Assembly: GCA_020747015.1 (NCBI GenBank)
Contig: JAGTJM010000069.1
Location: 111,041 to 175,040 of the forward strand
Direction: 5' to 3'
Length of the DNA: 64,000 nucleotides
Source: Pyrenochaeta sp. MPI-SDFR-AT-0127
Lineage: Eukaryota; Ascomycota; Dothideomycetes; Pleosporales; Cucurbitariaceae
Part shown: one piece after another, positions 57,033 through 64,000 of the stretch
Layout: the number at the start of each line of letters is the position of its first letter
Numbering within the stretch: the stretch's first letter is position 1
The notes under the pieces: generated by a model
Seen by the model: the letters and a program-made list of their open reading frames with translations, nothing else
Database searches by the model: none
What the model was told of the DNA's origin: nothing
Translations under genes and position numbers: made by a program

Positions 57033-58022
57033 TCAATGCTTGTCCCCAGCTTGCCCTTTCTTGGTGCCCTCTTCGGCAAGGTGTTCCGCTTCCTCGTGAA
57101 TCTTTGCCAGGATATGATCTGGTAGCGCATCCTTCGCGCGCTCCCCACTCTTCCCCGCCGCCTTCTCCTGCTCCAGCTTCTCCTCCATCAGCTCTTCCTT
57201 TGTCTTGATACTCTTCTCCACCTGCTCGACCGCCCTCTCAATCTCGACCTCCATGTCTGGCAGCTTGAACTGCTCGGCAATCAGCTTGCCGTTCCACCTC
57301 TGGAGCACCATGACGTCCTCGGTCTCGTTGTTGGTCTGCTGGTGCACAACTTTGGCTACCTCTCCTGCCTGCTCCTCGGTTGGGCGGGGAGCGGCGCGTG
57401 AGAGTTGGCGAGTCGGGTACATGAGGCCTGCGGTATAGACCTCGTCGAGTGCCCATGAAGGGTGGGGTTTGGGGAGGTTGTGCTTCAGTAGGAATTCGAG
57501 ATGCTTGGAGCCGCTCAATGCTTTCCAGTGCGACCAGGCGCGGTAGAGCACGTAGAAGAAAGGAAGATTGGGCACGACGGGCACCAGCATGAAGGGCGCG
57601 GTGAAGGGCATGATGATGACGCTCCATATCAGCTTGGACCTGTGCATGCTCTGTCGCTCCTTGGCCAGCTTCTCCAGAATGCCTGGCAGCTTTTGTTGCT
57701 GCAGGTAGCGGCCTGGAAACATGACTTCATAGTTTGCTTTCCCGTCTATGATGTCCTGCCTTCGCTTCGCTGTGAGCGCTGGAATGGTCTTGAGCCCCCA
57801 TTCTTCATAGGGGATGCGCTTCAGGGCCTGATTGCCGTAGTAGGTGACCTTCTTCTTCCAATTGCCCACGGCCTTCTCGTCCTTTTCCCATGCCGCCCAT
57901 GTCTCATTTGCTTTGATGGTGACTTTGTCGAGAATGGAGCGGTCTGCCGGGGCCTTTTCGTGGAGCTTCTCGCAGTAGATGAGCGAGCGGCGCGTAGAGA
58001 TGGGCAGCAGGAAGAGGCGCAT
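57033..58022 (-). CDS. Mitochondrial K+-H+ exchange-related protein (Mit_KHE1 family)
   Basis: 329 residues, one exon. Members of this inner-membrane family are linked to mitochondrial K+/H+ exchange and volume control in yeast. Seen: MRLFLLPISTRRSLIYCEKL at the start, the characteristic NYEVMFPGRYL, a hydrophobic double segment (KLIWSVIIMPFTAPFMLVPVVPNLPFFYVLYRAWSHWKAL region, about residues 130-170), then GSKHLEFLLKHNLPKPHPS and a charged C-terminal coiled-coil-like tail (Glu/Lys-rich). No cleavable presequence beyond the family's own N-terminus is needed. The gene is divergent from SRF1 across 617 bp. Confidence 0.85.
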   Translation of the reverse strand: MRLFLLPISTRRSLIYCEKLHEKAPADRSILDKVTIKANETWAAWEKDEKAVGNWKKKVTYYGNQALKRIPYEEWGLKTIPALTAKRRQDIIDGKANYEVMFPGRYLQQQKLPGILEKLAKERQSMHRSKLIWSVIIMPFTAPFMLVPVVPNLPFFYVLYRAWSHWKALSGSKHLEFLLKHNLPKPHPSWALDEVYTAGLMYPTRQLSRAAPRPTEEQAGEVAKVVHQQTNNETEDVMVLQRWNGKLIAEQFKLPDMEVEIERAVEQVEKSIKTKEELMEEKLEQEKAAGKSGERAKDALPDHILAKIHEEAEHLAEEGTKKGQAGDKH

Positions 58023-58639
58023 TGCGGGCGTCTCGTATTCGACGTGTTGTCGTCGCAGCGCGCGGGTGTAGGTAAGCGCGCAGTGGCGCAGATTGAGCAG
58101 TGTTTCTCAAAGAAAAGCCGAGTGAAACATGACGCAGATGGAGGCGCGTGGAGGGGGGGATTGTTTATGCGGGTGGGTTTGGAACCAGTGCATGTACTCG
58201 AGCATGGCGAAAATTCCCCCCCAGCAATCCAGGCTAAAGGTTGTGGCAATGACCTCACGGTGCTTTGCTGCGCCATCCCATCCCTGTTTCGCTACCGCGA
58301 CCCTGATCGGCAGGACTGACAAGCAATCTCCCCAGCGACGCCGCGCGCTCCCGGGGGCTCAACGCTCGACAACCCAGCTGGACTTGCCTGGTTCAGCTCC
58401 TCACGGCACCCATCTCTGCGCTGTCCTGGTCCTAGGCGAACAGAAAAGAACGGGAAAACAAGGGCGCCGAGCATGCTGTCGTCGCGCATCGTCTACTTTG
58501 CTCCCACGTAATCGCCTCGTCGCTCACTCACCGCCAAGCAGGCCCGGAGCATTCGACGCCTGCGCACGCGCGACCTGTAGGGCCTGGTGACGAGGGCCCG
58601 CCGCCGCGACGAGGAAGCCCCTCCTATTTTCCGACAAGA
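58023..58639. promoter_or_regulatory. Shared divergent promoter region, Mit_KHE1 gene / SRF1-like
   Basis: 617 bp between opposite start codons, GC-rich around 58320-58620. Long mirror frames occur on both strands and are not called. Confidence 0.5.
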
Positions 58640-59965
58640 ATGACCAGCAAGCCCATGGTCGAGCGCAGAAAGAGCGACAATGGCAACGGCACCTCGCCCT
58701 TCCTTCGCCCGGATGCTGCCCAGGGGAGCGCCAACACGTCTTCGTCCACCGCCTCGACGGCCAACCGACTGCTGCCCTCGCCCATCCCGCCGCCTACCGC
58801 GTCCTCTCTATGCTCCCTTCGCCCCCAGTCCAGAGTCAGCGCCGTCTCGGGAAATTCACGCGACGAGAGCGACGGCCTGGCTGTGAGGAAGAGCCAAAGC
58901 CACTCCGTCTCGAGCACTCCCCACACGCTGGCGTCGTCTAACCGGAGCACGAGCGCCGACAACAGGGAGAACAAGGAGAAGCAGCGTGTGGTGCGGACGC
59001 TCCCTCCCTGGGTTCAATCAGCCGACGAAGACGAGAATGTCGACGCCTCCTCCCTCCTCCTCCCACGAACACCCACCTCCGCCCGCCCCGCCTCGCATCA
59101 CTACATGCCCACGCCCAAATCAAATGTCCCTGGCCGCAGATTCGACCACGCTCGCGAAGGCGCCCCAGTAACCCTATCCACGCCCGTCAGCGACAGCGCC
59201 TCGAAATGGAAAGCGTTCGCCCAGTCCTCCAACTTTGAGCCCGACCGCCCCGTCTCCTCACGAGGCCAAATTGTCGATGACGACTGGATGAAGGAGAACA
59301 TGCCCGATCTCGAGCTGAAATGGGAGCCTATCGACAATGACGACGAACAGGAAAAGCTCAGAGGCTTCTGGCTCTTCAGTCCGCAAAAGAGGAAACGGAA
59401 GATTATGCGGTTCCACAGAACTATCCTGAACCACCCAATGGTCCCCGCCGTCATCCGCATGGTCGTCCTCACATTCTCCATTCTGGCCCTCGCCCTTGCA
59501 GGCGCTATATACCACAAATCAGACGGCCAGGATTGCGAGAACAACTCGTCGACCTGGATGGCCATTATTGTCGATGTCGTCGCTATTTGCTATACTGTCT
59601 ACATCACCTACGACGAGTACACGTCTAAACCGCTTGGCCTGCGCTCGCATAATGCTAAAATGTCACTAATCTTTTTGGACCTCGCCTTCATTGTGTTTGA
59701 ATCCGCGAACCTGAGTCTGGCATTTCAGGCGCTGACGGACGAGAAGTGGGCATGCAGAGATTCACAAGACTCCACCGGCATGTCCTGTCGCTATTCGAGG
59801 GCAATATGTACACGGCAGAAGGCTTTGACTGCCACGCTATTGATTGCTCTGCTGGCTTGGTTAAGCACGTTTACAATAAGCACTTTGAGGTATGTCGCAC
59901 TGCTAAACGTAGTACGACATGTATCACTGACTTTACACAGATTGATTAATCGTGTGGCGAGGTAG
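58640..59965 (+). CDS. SRF1: Srf1-like regulator of phospholipase D
   Basis: In yeast Srf1 regulates the phospholipase D Spo14. Exon 1 is 58640-59889, exon 2 is 59941-59965, with a 51-nt intron (gtatgt donor, tttacacag acceptor) completing the final Arg codon; 424 residues. The N-terminal half is Ser/Thr/Pro-rich and disordered. After WMKENMPDLELKWEP and SPQKRKRKIMRFHRTILNHP come four predicted helices: around PAVIRMVVLTFSILALALAGA, AIIVDVVAICYTVYITY, LIFLDLAFIVFESANLSL and LTATLLIALLAWLSTF. The last exon adds LINRVAR, replacing a read-through tail. The four-helix C-terminal half with the preceding basic motif is the basis for the Srf1 assignment, so this is strong but by recognition only. 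Confidence 0.85.
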   Translation: MTSKPMVERRKSDNGNGTSPFLRPDAAQGSANTSSSTASTANRLLPSPIPPPTASSLCSLRPQSRVSAVSGNSRDESDGLAVRKSQSHSVSSTPHTLASSNRSTSADNRENKEKQRVVRTLPPWVQSADEDENVDASSLLLPRTPTSARPASHHYMPTPKSNVPGRRFDHAREGAPVTLSTPVSDSASKWKAFAQSSNFEPDRPVSSRGQIVDDDWMKENMPDLELKWEPIDNDDEQEKLRGFWLFSPQKRKRKIMRFHRTILNHPMVPAVIRMVVLTFSILALALAGAIYHKSDGQDCENNSSTWMAIIVDVVAICYTVYITYDEYTSKPLGLRSHNAKMSLIFLDLAFIVFESANLSLAFQALTDEKWACRDSQDSTGMSCRYSRAICTRQKALTATLLIALLAWLSTFTISTLRYVALLNVVRHVSLTLHRLINRVAR

Positions 59966-60765
59966 TACCTTTCTGCTCGCCCACCATATTTTCACAATGT
60001 TTCCCCATCCTACCATTGCCTTTGTAACACTATTTTCTTCTCTTCAGCATTGGACTGATTTCTCTCCGTGTCCAGGCATGACATTGTGCCTCTTCACTTG
60101 CCCGCCTTTCCACCCCTACAGCGGCGACGCGGCATCAACCCCCGCCCGCACAACCTCCGCTTTCCTAGTCATTTGCGTTCACGTTCGCAGTCTCCTTGAT
60201 TGTTTTGTTATTTGGCTGGCATCAGCGAGGCGTTGGGTTCGGGCGGCCTTTTGCTTTCTCCATCGATTCGAACGACTGTTCATGCATGGTTCCTGCGCAT
60301 ACTAAGGCTTCCTTTATCTGTCTGTTGAGAAAGAGGGTCGGTATAAGAGTCGGCAATCGCGAGGGCGCAGAGAAATAGAGTGACGGCCGAGGACTACAAA
60401 TTGAGGTTGCAGAAGTGTCTAGCATAGCGAGAGCGAGGGAAACCCCCTAAGTATATATGCCAAAAAACAATGAAAACGCCTTCCATCATCCACTGCTAGA
60501 GTTACTGCATTTGCCCAAGAAACTATGAGAATGGTTTTCCAACGGACCAAGCTTCTCCTCGATAGAAAACAGTTTCACCTGTGTCATCCAGTGTTGTTCA
60601 ATACGAAGTGTTGGGAATACACGTTACGAACGAAGGATTTTTTTGTTTGATAGTGAACATAGCCTAGAATATGAACATAATCATTCCAGTTCAAATTCCC
60701 ACTGCTACACGGCTAATTCGACCGACTTGCAAATACTTTTCCAGCCAGCCTTCCAATTCACGGTT
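59966..60765. other. Convergent intergenic region
   Basis: 800 bp downstream of SRF1 and of the SDR gene; a pyrimidine-rich stretch at 59990-60150 but no gene recognised. Confidence 0.45.
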
Positions 60766-61710
60766 TCACATGCTAGAGTAGCCCCCATCAACAGGCAGCC
60801 CAATTCCAGTGACCCAACTGGCGTCTTCGCTAGCAAGGAATACTGCGGCACGTGCAATGTCCTGTGGCGTTCCTAGGCCACGGAATGGATGCTGCGCCTC
60901 AAGCTGCTTCTTGAGCGGCTCTGCTTCGGGCGTGAGCATGCCGTGAATGAAAGACGTCTGTGTGTAGCCTGGACACAGTGCATTGACGTGGATGCGGAGT
61001 GGCGCGCAGTCCCAGGCAGCGACTTTTGTTAGGCCCATTACTGCATGCTTGGACGCTACGTAGGCCGCTATGTGTCCGTCAGTAGGCTGTGCAATAATCT
61101 CTTATGAATGATATTTTTCGCCTTCCTCCAAAACTCGAATCAGGGGTTACGCTTCCGGAAGGAAAGGCGAAAATGGGGGCAACTCACAGACTCCAGGCCC
61201 TCCTCCAAGCCCAAACACACTGGCCAGGTTTATGATCCAGCCTCGGTCGCCATTCGGTCCCGGTTCTTGATCCTTCATCTGTCTTGTTGCATACTTTGTG
61301 CCCAAGAAGACGCCCTTGACATTAACCTCCAGCGTCTTGTCCAGCGCGCTTTCTTCGAATTCCCAGACGGGCCGCTGACCATGCTCACCCGCTTCGAGCG
61401 CAATACCAGCATTGTTGACCATGATGTCGAGTCTTCCGTACGTTTCAACAGCCTTTTTGACGAGCGCTTCAATCTCAGATCCCTGCGTGGTGTCGCATTT
61501 TTGAAAGATGACTTTGGCGCCTAGTTTCTCGGCTTCCTCGACGGTCGTGAGGTCTGAGCTGTCGGTGCGGTATTCTGAGCGCGCTTCTTGTCGCAGGTCA
61601 GAGCACACGAGGGACGCTCCTTCAGCGGCGAAGGCGAGCGCTGTTGCGCGGCCTATACCGGACGAAGAGCCGGTTATGACGGCAATCTTGCCAGCGAGAC
61701 GGCCAGGCAT
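60766..61710 (-). CDS. Short-chain dehydrogenase/reductase (classical SDR)
   Basis: 274-residue NAD(P)-dependent oxidoreductase. Exon 1 is 61188-61710 and exon 2 is 60766-61067; the 120-nt intron (gtgagt donor, cctactgac branch, acatag acceptor) joins GPGV-SAYVASK. The nearer cacag acceptor upstream would give an immediate stop, so the acatag site is preferred. Motifs: TGSSSGIG (13-20), acidic D38 at the end of beta-2 suggesting NAD, NNAG (99-102), INLASV with the catalytic Ser, YVASK (Tyr177, Lys181), and the ending ASWVTGIGLPVDGGYSSM. Classical cytosolic SDR; substrate unknown (fungal 3-oxoacyl-ACP-reductase-like or sorbose-reductase-like). Confidence 0.92.
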
Positions 61711-62722
61711 GTTGCGTTTGTCGTGTGATACACTATGATCGGAGATGTTCCAAGATGGCTCCTAAGGCTATATAGCCGCAAAGTGCTGAAGATGCAAGTA
61801 TTCTTTGTTGTCAGAGTGAGTAAGTCAAGATTCAGACGATCGCGAGTCAACACGATAGTTGACACTCAAGCTATAACTATCCTTTAGACAAATAACAAGG
61901 AGGAGGGGAAGAGCAGCGACGGATAACATGGCGAACCCTGAACAATTGGGTCGAAATATATACTATTTGGTCTAGTGCTCCTTCTCACGAACGAGAGCTG
62001 GTAGTGAGGGGCTAGTGCGGAGTACATCCTCGGTCTGACGAGTAAGCTCTATTACATGCACAAAGTACTGCTTGAGACACTGTATCATCTTGAACTCACA
62101 ACAATGGGTCCTCTGGAATTTTTTTCCCTTGCTTTGGATGCTCAGTGTTGGAAAGAAGCGTGATCTGACTGTAGGACCAGTGTCTGACGTGAGGCATACA
62201 AAGGTCTTGCTGCGGCAGAGAATGGCTATACCCCCAATACTATGTCATCGGGGCAATACTTTCTCTGACTAGACATATTCGAAGATTTCAGAGGCAGGGT
62301 TCGGAGATGTGCCTGTGGATGGTAACCAGTGGAGTCTGCTTTTCTCCCATAATACATAGTCCAGGATGAACTCTTGTCAATATTGGGACAAATGTGTACG
62401 ATTTCCCCTCTCAGCAACATAGAGAGATCATAGAGCAGCACTGACACAAGTGATATAAGATTGAGGAGCGTCAAAAGTGGAAGCATGTCAGAGTCAGGCT
62501 GGAGCAAAGCAGGGTGTGGGGCAGAGCCTCGCCTAACGCTCCTTGTCCAAAGTTGCAGTAGTAGCCGAAAAGCTTCAAAGTACGTCATGCCGAATGCATC
62601 ACTGAGACAGGGACAGTTCACATCAGTATCATAGGCATTCCATCATCTAACCCCCAGAAAAACTTTTCTTGGCTCTACACCGTCCTTAATCGAGCTGAAA
62701 TATAACTGCATCTATATACACT
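61711..62722. other. Divergent intergenic region
   Basis: 1.0 kb between the SDR and Scn1-like genes. A minus frame at 62226-62621 is not convincing. No repeat recognised. Confidence 0.45.
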
Positions 62723-63949
62723 ATGGCATCAGATGGCAGCAAAGATGCATCCTTCCCGTGGCATCTTGGAGTCTACGACGCTCACTGCCATCCTACAGAC
62801 ACAATGTCAAGTATTGACACGCTCCAGAATATGAAAGCCCGGATTCTTACTGTCATGGCTACTCGAGCAGAAGATCAAGCGTTGGTAACGTCAGCTGCAG
62901 ATAAGCATGGCGTAAAGTCATCTGATCCAGAGAAATGGCCAAGAGCGGAATGTATCGTGCCATGTTTTGGTTGGCATCCGTGGTTTGCACATCAGATGTA
63001 CATTGATGATGAAGATGGCGAGCCTGCTGAAGGAGCAAAGAAACAGACCAAACTCGAGGGCGACGCGAAGATTGCACATTATCAGAAAGTTCTCCAGCCC
63101 GCTCGGTCAGATCCTTTGGGTGAGGAAGACCGCCAGATCTTTCTTTCCTTTCCAGACCCAACACCCTTTGTCACCTTCCTTCAGCAGACACGGCAAAACC
63201 TCGAACAGTACCCTTATGCTCTTGTGGGCGAGATTGGTCTGGACCGCTCCTTCCGAATCCCAGAAGCCTGGAATGAAAACCCCGATCTTTGGTTGAAGCG
63301 GGATCGTAACCTCACGCTGGGAGGCCGTGAAGGCCGGCGCCTGACGCCATTCAAGTGTAGCCAACAGCACCAGAAGCGAATCTTCAAGCTGCAGCTGCAA
63401 CTGGCTGCGGAAATGGATCGCGCTGTAAGTGTACATGGCGTACAAGCCCATGGGCTGGTTTTGGAGGCGTTGTCGGAAACGTGGAAAGGGCATGAGAAGG
63501 AGGTATTGAGTAAGCGAGAGCGCAAGAAGCGGGGACAAGACCACCCATCTGTGGAGGCAGATATGGACAACAGCAGTAGTATAATACCTGAAAAAGCGAA
63601 GCCGTTCCCGCCGCGAATATGCCTACACTCGTATTCTGGTAATGCGTCAAATTTCAAGCAGTATCTCAACCCTGCTATACCTGCGCAGATCTTCGCATCT
63701 TTCAGTACGGCTATTAATTTGTCTGATGCGATGGATGAGGATACACCCGCATCCTTCGAGGAGATGATCAAGACAGTGCCGGATCATATGCTGCTTGTCG
63801 AGAGCGACTTGCATACAGCCGGGGAAGGGATGGACAGGAGGCTCGAGGATATTGTGCGAAGAATATGTAAGATAAAGGGTTGGGGGCTGGAAGAGGGCGT
63901 AGAGCAGCTAGGGAGAAATTGGAGAGTCTTTGCTTTTGGTGGGAGCTAA
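62723..63949 (+). CDS. scn1: TatD-family hydrolase, Cut9-interacting protein Scn1-like
   Basis: Metal-dependent hydrolase of the TatD DNase family; the fission yeast relative Scn1 interacts with the APC/C component Cut9. 408 residues in one exon. Metal ligands seen: the N-terminal DAHCHPTD (Asp19, His21, His23), VGEIGLD (Glu in the fifth strand), VSVHGVQAHG (in place of the more common SVHC), CLHSYSGN and VESDLH (Asp). An insertion of about 35 residues (KKRGQDHPSVEADMDN) and the conserved CFGWHPW match Scn1 rather than bacterial TatD. The TatD assignment is secure; nuclease activity is an inference. Confidence 0.92.
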   Translation: MASDGSKDASFPWHLGVYDAHCHPTDTMSSIDTLQNMKARILTVMATRAEDQALVTSAADKHGVKSSDPEKWPRAECIVPCFGWHPWFAHQMYIDDEDGEPAEGAKKQTKLEGDAKIAHYQKVLQPARSDPLGEEDRQIFLSFPDPTPFVTFLQQTRQNLEQYPYALVGEIGLDRSFRIPEAWNENPDLWLKRDRNLTLGGREGRRLTPFKCSQQHQKRIFKLQLQLAAEMDRAVSVHGVQAHGLVLEALSETWKGHEKEVLSKRERKKRGQDHPSVEADMDNSSSIIPEKAKPFPPRICLHSYSGNASNFKQYLNPAIPAQIFASFSTAINLSDAMDEDTPASFEEMIKTVPDHMLLVESDLHTAGEGMDRRLEDIVRRICKIKGWGLEEGVEQLGRNWRVFAFGGS

Positions 63950-64000
63950 AAGGCACTGCAAAGGGCGGCCTGAATATCTTGAAAGCATCGTGGTTGAGCG
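63950..64000. other. Right edge
   Basis: 51 bp after the Scn1-like stop; nothing recognised. Confidence 0.5.

Noticed and set aside
62226..62621. Minus-strand frame of 131 codons
   Set aside because: Has an ATG and a hydrophobic stretch but no family resemblance; frames mirror each other in this intergenic region.

Overview
The window is nuclear DNA of a filamentous ascomycete, most likely a dothideomycete of the Pleosporales type. The genes carry many short GT-AG introns, mostly 42-62 nt, often with CTAAC/CTGAC-like branch sites close to the acceptor. The gene content is typically fungal: an FlbD-type Myb regulator, a HET-domain protein, Mtc6, Srf1, Mch1, Tms1/SERINC, Cul1 and Scn1. No rRNA, tRNA, CRISPR array or intact transposon was seen. 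Genus-level placement is inference.

Layout. 1-6.1 kb: the 5' part of a carboxylesterase running off the left edge (-), an intron-less NAD-dependent epimerase (+), an orphan basic protein (+) and Mtc6 (-). 6.1-9.7 kb: no credible gene. 9.7-10.9 kb: FlbD-like R2R3 Myb (-), followed by a very large gene-poor tract to about 22 kb whose first part (about 11.8-14.2 kb) is GC-rich. 22-31 kb: a cysteine-rich orphan (-), a VOC/glyoxalase-fold protein (+), an orphan with a probable GC-AG intron (+), a SIRT5-like sirtuin (+) and a GPI-anchored secreted protein (-). 31-36 kb: small coiled-coil orphans, then Med21 (-) and an Rrg7/DUF2034 protein with AT-hooks (+) sharing a 316 bp divergent promoter. 36-40.5 kb: Tms1/SERINC (-) and Mch1-like MFS transporter (+), again divergent. 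40.9-49 kb: an accessory block of a secreted CPAF-like S41 peptidase (-), a NACHT-like P-loop ATPase with an inserted ZZ-like zinc finger (+) and, tail-to-tail with it, a HET-domain protein (-). 50-64 kb: conserved housekeeping genes, namely a membrane protein, Cul1, cupin, Mit_KHE1, Srf1, an SDR and the TatD-family Scn1.

Most multi-exon models were rebuilt by matching splice sites, reading phase and conserved motifs. Junctions stated as exact are read from the sequence, but none is confirmed by transcripts. The best candidate for an unusual system is the NACHT/ZZ plus HET gene pair at 44.3-49.0 kb. Both families are associated with fungal allorecognition and regulated cell death, and here they sit 161 bp apart, convergent, beside a secreted protease.
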